64,000 bases of DNA from Anaeramoeba ignava (taxonomy: Eukaryota > Metamonada > Anaeramoebidae), in NCBI GenBank assembly GCA_028826165.1, contig JAPDFW010000124.1, forward strand, positions 97,392-161,391, written 5' to 3'. The translations under genes were made by a program, and so were the position numbers. The notes below the pieces were generated by a model. That model saw only the letters and a program-made list of their open reading frames with translations, searched no databases and had not been told where the DNA came from. This document shows positions 1 to 10,200 of this stretch, piece by piece; position 1 is the first letter of the stretch, and each line of letters begins with the position of its first letter.

Positions 1-1
1 G

Positions 2-661
2 AAATTAATTCAATTCCAAAAAATTCAAAATCAAAATGACGAGAAAGAATATGAACAATTTATTGAAAAAGAAAATCAAAATGAAAATTCATTCATTTTC
101 AAATCACGATTTAGATTTGGATCAACAATAATTCGAGAATCAAATCATTTCAGAAAAATAAAACAATGGATAAATGATGATGAATTCATTTCCAAAATGA
201 GATTAGGATTTTCAGCCAAAAGAGATGGATTTTCAGCAGAGAAATTTCATGAGAAATGTGATAATAAAGGAAATACATTAGTTATTATCAAAACAACTGA
301 TAATTATATATTTGGAGGGTTTACAAGAGAAGGATGGAATTATGGATTTCAAAGATATATCACTGATCCAAATGCATTTATTTTTTCATTAAGAAATCCA
401 AAAAATGATCCTCCTCAAAAATTCACATTAAGACAAAATTGTGAAGGATATGCTCTTTATTATTTTGGTCAATATGGTCCTAATTTTGGTTCTGCTTATG
501 ATATTTGTTTGAAACAAGATCTTCGAAGTGGTTATACAAATTTTGGTTCTGCTTATCATATTCCTGAAGGTATTAGATATGAAACTGAAGAATCTATGAG
601 TTATTTAGGTGGTTCTTATGATCAGTGGATAGTTGATGAAATTGAATGCTTTTTCATTTAA
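2..661 (+). CDS. TLDc-domain protein, 3' part only
   Basis: The reading frame is open from the window edge to TAA at 659-661, so the 5' part (probably a BTB domain) lies outside. It encodes a TLDc domain: the GFSAKRDGFS block, a TLVIIKT..NYIFGGFT strand pair, NAFIFSLRN, and a C-terminal block ending SYDQWIVDEIECFFI. It aligns along its length with the complete BTB-BACK-TLDc gene at 44546-46147, including the shared KKLQEWIND-like lead-in to GFSAKRDGFS. TLDc proteins in other eukaryotes are linked to oxidative-stress resistance and V-ATPase regulation; that role here is only inferred from the family. The gene runs straight into a 12-bp minisatellite just after its stop codon. Confidence 0.85.
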   Translation, partial: KLIQFQKIQNQNDEKEYEQFIEKENQNENSFIFKSRFRFGSTIIRESNHFRKIKQWINDDEFISKMRLGFSAKRDGFSAEKFHEKCDNKGNTLVIIKTTDNYIFGGFTREGWNYGFQRYITDPNAFIFSLRNPKNDPPQKFTLRQNCEGYALYYFGQYGPNFGSAYDICLKQDLRSGYTNFGSAYHIPEGIRYETEESMSYLGGSYDQWIVDEIECFFI

Positions 662-670
662 AGAAGAGAA

Positions 671-1290
671 TTTGGATTTTGATTTGAATTTTGATTTAAA
701 TTTTGATTTGAATTTTGATTTGAATTTTGATTTAAATTTTGATTTGAATATTGAATTGAATTTTGAATTTAATTTTGATTTGAATTTTGATTTAAATTTT
801 GATTTGAATTTTGATTTGAATTTTGATTTGAATTTTGATTTAAATTTTGAATTAAATTTTGATTTAAATTTTGATTTAAATTTTGAATTTAAATTTTGAT
901 TTGAATTTTGATTTGAATTTTGATTTAAATTTTGATTTAAATTTTGATTTGAATTTTGATTTGAATTTTGATTTAAATTTTGATTTGGATTTTGATTTTA
1001 ATTTTGATTTAAATTTTGATTTGAATTTTGATTTAAATTTTGATTTAAATTTTGATTTAAATTTTGATTTGAATTTTGATTTAAATTTTGATTTAAATTT
1101 TGATTTAAATTTTGATTTAAATTTTGATTTGAATTTTGATTTAAATTTTGATTTGAATTTTGATTTAAATTTTGATTTTAATTTTGAATTGAATTTTGAT
1201 TTTAATTTTGATTTGAATTTTGATTTGAATTTTGATTTAAATTTTGATTTGAATTTTGATTTAAATTTTGAATTGAATTTTGATTTGTTT
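671..1290 (+). repeat. 12-bp minisatellite (TTTTGATTTRAA)n
   Basis: About 50 tandem copies of a 12-bp unit, mostly TTTTGATTTGAA or TTTTGATTTAAA, start ten bases after the stop of the TLDc gene. The unit is a multiple of three, so long open frames reading (DLNF)n run through it. They have no unique sequence at either end and are taken as non-coding. Confidence 0.9.
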
Positions 1291-1339
1291 TGATTTGGAT
1301 TTAAATAAAAATTTAAATAAAAAAAAAGGAATCAAAGAA

Positions 1340-1388
1340 AATTTCATTTTTCATTTCATTTTTTTTTTATTCATTTTTTTTTAAATAA
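1340..1388 (+). promoter_or_regulatory. Pyrimidine-rich start region with TCATTTTT motif
   Basis: Directly upstream of the ATG at 1389 is a T-rich stretch with three TTTCATTT-type motifs. The same arrangement lies upstream of most genes in the window. TCATTT fits the TCAYTW initiator consensus described for trichomonads, so this is a candidate core promoter and transcription start; no transcript end was seen directly. Confidence 0.45.
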
Positions 1389-3362
1389 ATGGGACAATCT
1401 TTAGAAAAAAATTTACACAAAGCATGCAAAGAAAATTCAATACAAGATGTAGAAAACATATTAAAAAAGAAAGTCGATATAAACGCACGAAACAAAGAAA
1501 ATGAAACAGCATTACATATTTCATGTTCAAAAGAAAATTCAATTGAGATAATAAAATTATTGATAAAAAAAGGATCAAAAATAAATGCGAAAAATTATAG
1601 TGAAGAAACACCTTTACATATTGCTTGTAGATATCAAAACAAATACTTGTTTGATGTTGTTAAATTACTTGTTGAAAATGGAGCTGATTTTAATATCCAA
1701 ACTTTAAATGATGGAACAGTTTTAAATTTAGTTTGTGGAAATCCAAGAAATGATTCAGTTAAAGTTGCAAATTTTCTTATTGAAAAAGGAATTGAAATCA
1801 ATTCAATCAATTATAAAAAAGAAACACCTTTACATATTGCTTGTTATCAACAAAAATCACTTGAAATTGTGAAATTTCTTATTGAAAAAGGAGCAGATAT
1901 TAATTCTAGAAATGGAAATGAAGAAACACCTTTACATTTGGCTTGCCAAATAGAAAATTCATTTGAAATTGTGAAATTTCTTGTTGAAAAAGGAGCGGAT
2001 GTTAATGCTAAAACAAACAGAAATCAAACTCCTTTGCATTATTTAGCTTGGCTAACAAATTCAATTGAAATAATCCGTTTCTTGATCCAAAAAGGTGCGG
2101 ATATTAACGCCAAAACAAAAGAAAATGAAACACCTTTGCATTATGCTTGTCATTTCCATAAAGGATATGTTTTCAAAATGATTAAGCTTCTTGTTGATAA
2201 CGGCGCAGATGTTAATGCGAAAACAAATTGGAATCAAACCCCACTTCATTTTGCTTGTCAAGAGCAAAATTCAAACAAAATTATTCAACTACTTTCTGAT
2301 AAAGGAACTGATCTCAATGTAAAAACAATATCAAGTCATGAAACTCCATTGTTTTATTTGGTTTCCAAAAGAAATCCAAAAGGAATCCAAATTTTATTGA
2401 TGAATGATGCCTTGATTTTCAACTTGGAAGAGCTTAATGTTCCTGATGAATTTATTCCTTTATTAGTAAAGTCTTATTCGCTCAACCAAGATTTATATAA
2501 TTTGCTTAATTCAAATGAATTTTCCGATTTGGAAATTAAATCAAATGATTCATTTTCATTTTTGGTTCATAAATTAATTCTCTTATCAAGATTCAATAAC
2601 GATCAATCGATTCTTGATAAATTTATCAATCTTTGCAAACAAAAATCAAAAGAAGATATCCAGCTTGTTTTGAGTTTCCTTTATAGCGGGTTCTTTAATT
2701 TTGATCAAATAAAAAGCAAATTTGTTGATAATAAAAACTATTCAAAAAGTGTTTATGATTCATTTTCTTTATTTTATTCCTATTATCAAGATGCAATTGA
2801 TCAAGATGATTCTGATGAATTTTCTGAATCAATGGAACCAAGTTCAGATCCAATAGAAGAAACTGAAGAACATAATAATATGGATTGGGTCGACAAGCAA
2901 GAGCATATAAAAGAGTTTTTCCAAGAAATGCAACTTGATTCAAAATGGATTCAATCCAAAAAAGGAAGAAAAGGAATTGTAAAAGATTTCCAACATTTAT
3001 ATAAACAAGATTCAACAAAAGATTTCACAATCATTTGTGAACAAAATAAAGAAATCAAAGTTCATAAATTAATATTGATTTTAAGAAGTGAATTATTCAA
3101 AGGAATGTTTGCGTTGAATAAGCAAGATTCTTCTAATAAAGTTCATGATTACTCAAAAAAATCATTTGAAACTATATATCAATTAATTTACTTTTTTTAT
3201 AATGATAAATTTGATGAAAGAAGATTGAAAAATCCAAAAATTATTCAAGAATTTGGAGATGTTAAAGATTATTTCCAATTAAATCCAAATTCTGCTTTTG
3301 AGTTAATTTTGAAAACTAATATATTTTTTTCTAAAAGAAAAAAAGAAAGAAAAAAGAAATGA
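1389..3362 (+). CDS. Ankyrin-repeat protein with two BTB-like domains
   Basis: A single-exon protein of 657 residues. Residues ~10-335 form about nine to ten ankyrin repeats, recognisable by ETPLHIACY, VKFLIEKGADIN and similar units. Residues ~375-440 (FSDLEIKSNDSFSFLVHKLI) look like a shortened BTB fold. A second BTB unit at ~545-630 is introduced by KDFTIICEQNKEIKVHKLIL and SELFKGMF. Ankyrin-BTB proteins often act as adaptors for cullin-3 ubiquitin ligases; that is family knowledge, not visible here. The tail is Lys-rich. Its 3' end faces that of a close paralog (3399-5571) with only 36 bp between stop codons, and the first BTB-like segment is almost identical in both. Confidence 0.9.
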   Translation: MGQSLEKNLHKACKENSIQDVENILKKKVDINARNKENETALHISCSKENSIEIIKLLIKKGSKINAKNYSEETPLHIACRYQNKYLFDVVKLLVENGADFNIQTLNDGTVLNLVCGNPRNDSVKVANFLIEKGIEINSINYKKETPLHIACYQQKSLEIVKFLIEKGADINSRNGNEETPLHLACQIENSFEIVKFLVEKGADVNAKTNRNQTPLHYLAWLTNSIEIIRFLIQKGADINAKTKENETPLHYACHFHKGYVFKMIKLLVDNGADVNAKTNWNQTPLHFACQEQNSNKIIQLLSDKGTDLNVKTISSHETPLFYLVSKRNPKGIQILLMNDALIFNLEELNVPDEFIPLLVKSYSLNQDLYNLLNSNEFSDLEIKSNDSFSFLVHKLILLSRFNNDQSILDKFINLCKQKSKEDIQLVLSFLYSGFFNFDQIKSKFVDNKNYSKSVYDSFSLFYSYYQDAIDQDDSDEFSESMEPSSDPIEETEEHNNMDWVDKQEHIKEFFQEMQLDSKWIQSKKGRKGIVKDFQHLYKQDSTKDFTIICEQNKEIKVHKLILILRSELFKGMFALNKQDSSNKVHDYSKKSFETIYQLIYFFYNDKFDERRLKNPKIIQEFGDVKDYFQLNPNSAFELILKTNIFFSKRKKERKKK

Positions 3363-3398
3363 GAAATAAAAAGAGTTTTTTTTTTAACTTTTTAATTT

Positions 3399-5571
3399 TC
3401 AATTTTTTAAAAAAAAATCAATTATTGAATTTTGATTTAATTGATAATAATCTTTAATATCTTGAAGTTCTCCAAGAATTTCTTGGTTTAAATTTGTTTT
3501 TTCAATTTCATCATGATAAAGAAAATGAATAAATTGTTGAATTGTTTCAATTGATTTTTTGGAATAATCATGAACTTTATTTGAAGAATCTTGAACATTT
3601 AATTGAAACATTCCTTTGAATAATTCACTTCTTAAAATCAATATTAATTTATGAACTTTGATTTCTTGTTCATCTTCACAAATGATTGTAAAATCTTTTG
3701 TTGATTCATTTTGAAATAATTTAGCAAAATCTTTAATAATTCCTTTTCTTCCTTTTTTGGATTCAATCCAATTTGAATCAAGTTGCATTTCTTGGAAAAA
3801 CTCTTTTATATGCTCTTCTTTTTCAATCCAATCCAAAGGTTCTTCTGGTTTTTGAGTTGTAAATGCTTCTGAAAAATTAACTAAATTGTCAATCATTTTC
3901 GAATTTATTTTTTTAATAAGAAAATCAAAACCAGGAAATCCAGTATAAAGGAAATCTAAAGCAATTTGAACATCTTCTTTTGATTTTTGTTTGCAAAGAT
4001 TGATAAATTTATCAAGAATTGATTGATCGTTATTGAATCTTGATAAGAGAATTAATTTATGAACCAAAAATGAGAATGAATCATTTGATTTAATTTCCAA
4101 ATCGGAAAATTCATTTGAATTAAGCAAATTATATAAATCTTGATTGAGCGAATAAACTTGTAAAAACATATCAATAAATTGTTTTGGAAATTGTTTTGAG
4201 AATCGATAATGATAATATTGTTCTTGATCTTCATGATTGATTAACGATTGAAAAATATTGGCATCATTCATAAGAAGAAATTTAGTAACTTCAAAATTTT
4301 TGAAATGATAAGAAAGTTCAAGAGGTGATTGATTTTGAGAATTTTGAAGATTAATATCAGCACCTTTTTCAACAAGCAATTTAACAACATTAAGTGATTC
4401 TTTTCGATAACAAGCAAAATGAAGAGCAGTTTGTTCATAAGTATCAGATTTTACATTAATATCAGCACCTTTTTCAATAAGTAGCTTCACAGTTTCAATA
4501 GAATTTGTTTTATGATAACAAACAAAATGCAAAGCGGTTTCATTTCTGTTTGATTTTAGCATTAACATCAAGTCCTTTTTCAAGAAGAAATTTAACAACT
4601 TCAAGTGAATTTTCTTGTTGACAAGCCAAATGTAAAGGTGTTTCTTCTGTTCTTGTTTTGAGAGTTAAATCCGCTCCTTTTTCAACAAGAAATTTAACAA
4701 TTTCAATTGAGTTTTTCTGTTCACAAGCAATATGTAAAGGTGTTTCATTCCAAATACTTTGTGCATTAATATCAGCTCCTTTTTCAACAAGAAATTTCAC
4801 AATTTCAAATGAATTTTGTTGACAAGCAAAATGTAAAGGTGTTTCTTCTTCTTGTGTTTTAATATTAATTTTGGCTTCTTTTTCAATTAATAATTTAACA
4901 ATATTAAATGAATTTTTTTTGCAAGCAATGTGTAAAGGAGATAAATATTTATCATTGAATACTAAACTTGTTTGTAAATTAATATCAGCTCCTTTTTCAA
5001 TAAGGAACGTAATAATTTTAAATGATTTTTGTTGACAAGCAAGATGTAAAGGTGTTTCATTCCAAATATTTTTCACATTAATATCAGCTCCTTTTTCAAC
5101 AAGAAATTTCACAATTTCAAATGAATTTTCTATTTGACAAGCAAAATGTAAAGGATATTTTGATTGATGAGTTGCAATATTAACATCAGCTCCATTTTCA
5201 ACAAGTAATTTAACAATTTCCATTTGATTTTCTCTTTGAATATTAATTGAATAATCTAAAGCGGTTTTTTTTTCATCATCAATTGAATTTATTTCTATTT
5301 TCGAATTTATTAGAAATTCAATTATTTCAAGTTCGCATTTGTTTAGAATTGCTGAATGTAATGCGTTTTTTTGTTTTTTATCTGTTGAATTTGGATTTGC
5401 TCCTTTTGAAATTAATAATTGAATCATTTCAAGTGAGTTTTTATTTTCAAGTGCAAAATTTAGAATTGGTTGTGAATTTTTTTTTAATTCATTTTGTTGA
5501 ATTGAGTTAATATTTTTGATAAATTGAATATTTTTTTGTTTAATTTGATCCCATAAATTTAAGTTATTCAT
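3399..5571 (-). CDS. Ankyrin-BTB paralog interrupted by a +1 frameshift
   Basis: The protein begins MNNLNLWDQ at 5571 and carries about eleven ankyrin repeats, then BTB-like segments homologous to the neighbour at 1389-3362. The first frame ends after NAKIKQK with TGA near 4541; the second continues with NRNETALHF, exactly where the paralog reads NAKTNRNQTPLH. Comparing the two puts one extra base at about 4553 (plus-strand gtttgAttttagc against the expected gtttgttttagc). Removing it restores a ~725-residue protein. No GT-AG intron fits the break. It may be a sequencing indel, a young pseudogene, or a recoded +1 shift at AAA-TGA. Confidence 0.75.
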
Positions 5572-7220
5572 TTAAAAGGAAAAAAAATGGAAATAAAAAA
5601 ATGAAAAAATGAAAAAAATTTTCTTTTTGATTTTTTAATTAAATTTAAAAAGAAAATGAACTCGAATTTTGAATTAAATTTAAAAAGAAAATGAACTTGA
5701 ATTTTAAATTAAATTGAATTAAATTAAATTGAATTGATTTGAATTTTGAATTGAATTAAATTAAATTAAATTGAATTGAATGAATTTGAATTAAAATGAA
5801 CTTGAATTTTAAATTAAATTGAATTGAATTTCGAATTGAATTTTGAATTAAATTGAATTTTGATTTGAATTTTAAATTGAATTGAATTTTGATTTGAATT
5901 GAATATTGAATTGAATATTGAATTGAATTAAATTGAATTGAATTTTGAATTGAATTGAATATTGAATTGAATTAAATTGAATTAAATATTGAATTGAATT
6001 GAATATTGAATTGAATTAAATTAAATTGATTTGAATTGAATTTTGAATTGAATTTTGAATTGAATTTTAAATTAAATTGAATTGAATTTTGAATTTGAAT
6101 TTAATTGAATTGAATTGAATTGAATTTTGATTTGAATTTTGAATTGAATTTTGAATTGAATTTTGAATTGAATTTTGAATTTGAATTTTGAATTAAATTG
6201 AATTGAATTTTGAATTGAATTGAATTTTGATTTGAATTTTGAATTGAATTGAATTAAATTAAATTAAATTGAATTAAATTGAATTGATTTGAATTGAATT
6301 GAATTGAATTTTGATTTGAATTTTGAATTGAATTGAATATTGAATTGAATTAAATTAAATTGAATTAAATTAAATTGAATTGAATTGAATTTAATTTTGA
6401 AATGTAATTGAATTAAATTGAATTGATTTGAATTGAATTAAATTTAAAAAAGAAAATGAACTTGAATTGATTTGAATTTTGATTTGAATTAAATTGAATT
6501 TTGAATTAAATTGAATTGAATTGAATTGATTTAACTTGAATTTTGAATTAAATTGAATTTTAAATTGAATTTTGAATTGAATTAAATTGAATTGAATTTT
6601 GAATTTAAATTGAATTGAATTGGAATTGAATTGGAATTGAATTGAATTGAATTGAATTGAATGGGAATTGAATTGAATTTTGGAATTGAATTGAATTAAA
6701 TTGGAATTGAATTCGAATTTGAATTAAAAATGAACTTGAATTTTTAAATTAAATTGAATTAAATTGAATTGAATTGAATTTAATTTTGAAATGGAATTGA
6801 ATTAAATTGAATTGATTTGAATTGAATTAAATTTAAAAAAGAAAATGAACTTGAATTGATTTGAATTTTGATTTGAATTAAATTGAATTTTGAATTAAAT
6901 TGAATTGAATTGAATTGATTTAACTTGAATTTTGAATTAAATTGAATTTTAAATTGAATTTTGAATTGAATTAAATTGAATTGAATTTTGAATTAAATTA
7001 AATTAAATTGAATTGAATTTTGATTTGAATTGAATTTAAAAAAGGAATTTAACTTGAATTGAATTGAATTGAATTTTAAATTAAATTGAATTGAATTTTG
7101 ATTTGAATTTTAAATTAAATTGAATTGAATTGAATTGAATTTTGATTTGAATTTTGAAATGGAATTAAATTAAATTGAATTTAATTTTGAAATGAATTTT
7201 GAAATGGAATTAAAAATTAA
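5572..7220. repeat. Low-complexity TTGAAT/TTAAAT spacer
   Basis: The start region of the ankyrin-BTB paralog (plus strand aaaaaatgaaaaaatgaaaa at ~5597-5620) is followed by about 1.6 kb of irregular GAATT/AAATT words with no coding potential. Inside it a ~237-bp block is directly duplicated: ~6367-6603 matches ~6756-6992 with few differences, including the distinctive aaaaaagaaaatgaacttga segment. Confidence 0.8.
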
Positions 7221-10200
7221 TCATTTTTTTTTTCGTATTTGAAAAAGTTTGTGAAAATTCTTCCATTCTTCCAAATCTGTAAAGGAAATATACATTGGGA
7301 AAAGATCCTCAATTTCAATTTTAGAAATACCAAGAATCTTAGTATGAGGTATAGCTTTAACTTCAGAATAATATCTAATATAATTTTGAGTAGAAGTTTT
7401 CATTTTTAATTCTTTCTCATTTAAAGTAAGAGTTAAATCATCAATTTTTTCATTGTTTTCATTGATTAATTCAGAATAGAATTCAGTTTTAAAAGGAATT
7501 TGATCTTGATTGAAATTTTCTTTTGTTTCTTTTTCTTCTTGTTTTGTTTCTTTTTCTTCTTGTTTTTGTTTTGTTTCTTCTTCTTTAATAAAATTTGATA
7601 AATCTCCATTTTGATTAGTTTTTTTAAAAGTAAAATTCAAAAACTCTAGAAACTTTCCCATGTCTTCAGAACTTTCAAAACGGAAATAAACAACATTTCC
7701 TTGACTAAATTCAAATTTGCAAGTATTCGTTTCTTTATTCATTGAAACAGTCAATTTTTTTCCAAATGAAAGATCAAACTGTTGTTTTTCTGTTTTTATA
7801 ATTAGCATTGCTGGTGTGATTTCAAGAGTTGCAGAGGCTTCATTAGTTTTATTCGAATCCAAAGCGGTTCCTGAGAATAAACTTTCGTTTTTATCGGGTT
7901 TTGGACGAATAAGATTTGAGATGCGAGAAATTTTTGGAATATTTTTTTTCCGCGAAATTTGAGCAAGTTGGAAAGAGTGTTCAGCTTCTGAAGGCGACTT
8001 GAAAGAGATGAAAAACTGTCTTGAATCTGGGAGTTGAATTTGCCAAACAGAACGGTTTCTTTCATGAACAAAAATTTTGACATTTTCATGATTTTCGAAA
8101 ATGTTTTCATTTTTTAATTTGAGTTCAAGTGTGGAATCTGTTATTGAAATTGAAGCTGTTTGATTTGTGGGCTCGAGATGTTGATTCAGCATATCAATCT
8201 CAGAAACAATAGCGTCTCCAAGCTCCATGATCTCTTCAAGTTCTGTGCTATCATATTTGAATGATATTCTATTTTCTTGAATGTATTGATCCCGAAATTG
8301 AGTGATTTTTGACTTGAAAAGTTGTGCTTGATTCGTATTTCCAAAGGAAATTATTAACGGAACTTGATTTGTGATTTGAATCTTGAAGATTTTGCTTGAT
8401 TTTGGAGAAGAAAACATTTTCAAATCAAAAGGAGAATATGAAGTGTGGAATTTTGCGTTAGTTGTTGTTAATACAAGCAAATTGGGATCAGTTTCGATCA
8501 AGATGGGTCCAAGAATAGCAAGAGAAGGACTTAGTAAATTTGCCTTGAAATAATTGTAATTTGGGTCTTTTTTGTCCATAATTTCCGTTGAAAGATTGGA
8601 ATAACGTCCCTTTTGTGTTATTTCTTTTAATTCCTTCATCAATACGTGATCTGACAGTTTTTTCTCAATAAGTTTTATTTCTTTGTTTTCTTGCTCCATT
8701 TTTATAATTGATATCAAAAATTCACCCTTTGCTTCTTGATCCAAAAACGGGAAAACAATCTCAGGCATTTGAGGAAAATTCAACAGGCAAATATTCGAAT
8801 TTTGGGAATCCGTTATAGAAACAGAATTGAAAGGAAAAGATGCAATTGATTCGTTAAGTGTTATAAGTGTGAGTTGATTTGATGAAAGAAATAATCGGAA
8901 ATTTTTGTCTGGAATCACAGTTTGTGACACAAACATTTTAGCAGAAAAATTTCCAAACGCGTTACTGAAAAACCTAGAGCGGCTAAATTCAAATGAAAGG
9001 ATAAAATGCTCGCGTCTTTTTGGAAGTGAGAAAAATAATGATATTTGTTGTCCTGATTTAAAAGGAATGTCAACAATGTTTTCACCTCGAGTTTTCAGAT
9101 CATAAAGTGGATAATCAATGGTGAAGGTTTCAAAGCACGAGAAGCGAATAGAATCATGAAGAAGAAAAACTCTGCAATCTGATGTACCAAGCAAAGAGCG
9201 TATTGAGCAGTCAAAAACAAAGTTCTGAGATTCTTTCCAATCAAGATGAAAATTTCGGAGATTTTGGAATTTTTCAGAAAATTTTTCGCGTTGAATTTCT
9301 GATGGAAATGAAAGCATCACGTAGTGAAGCTCATCGAGATGCAATCGGCATTTGCGCGTATCTTTTTTTAACATATGAAGGATTGAATAAGAAGAATACT
9401 TTCGGACAACAAACGAATTTTGTGATTGAACAACGAAAAAAGAATCGCTTAAAATGATTGTAATTTTGCTGACACTTTCGTTCATTTTGTTTAAAGCAAC
9501 CGCTTCGAATTTGAATTGAGAGTATTGCTTTAATTTTTGCGATAGAGAATCAAGCGAGTTATTTTGCAAATCGTGTATATATAATGTTTCTGTTGTGTGT
9601 TTTAAATGGTCCAATTTTGATTCTTCTTTTGAAGAATTTGGATCGGCAAAAATAAAAAAAGTAGGAACTTCTTCAGAAATTTGATCCACGCTTTGTACGA
9701 ATGACTCTTTCAAGAAATCCTCAGTGGATTGATAGCCTTTTTTGGGGAGATCTATTTCATAGTCTCCAGGCTTGAGATCTAATTGCGAAGTCACCATGTA
9801 CTTAAGTTCGTTTGGTTGCAAAAATTTTATATCAGTTTCCATTTGTCCGAATTTTTTGAATGCATCAAAACATCGATAAAGAAGAACAAGTCTGTCAGAT
9901 GTCTGACATGAGAAAACAACCATTGCAGGATTGTCTTGATGTTGGACAAGAAGATGAAGACGATTTGTGTTGTGGGTATCTCTGGAAATCTTGAAAAAAC
10001 CATCATTCCATGAGTAAACTAATGGTGGTTTATCTTGAAAAATAACAGAAAAATGCTCTTTTTCTAAATGAAATAATCCTGCTTCTTGATTTTCTTGGGA
10101 ATCATAAATTCGGATCAAAAATGTGCATCTTTTTTTGAACAAATTATAAAGAACAAGCATGTTTGTTTCCTCTTCAACACCGAGCATTTCTCCGTTAATA

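Noticed and set aside
633-1293. Open frames reading (DLNF)n
   Set aside because: They are produced by a 12-bp tandem repeat with no unique coding sequence.
9182-9457. Plus-strand 91-codon frame within the CH-PH gene
   Set aside because: Antisense shadow; the minus strand has a 1270-codon exon with clear protein-like content.
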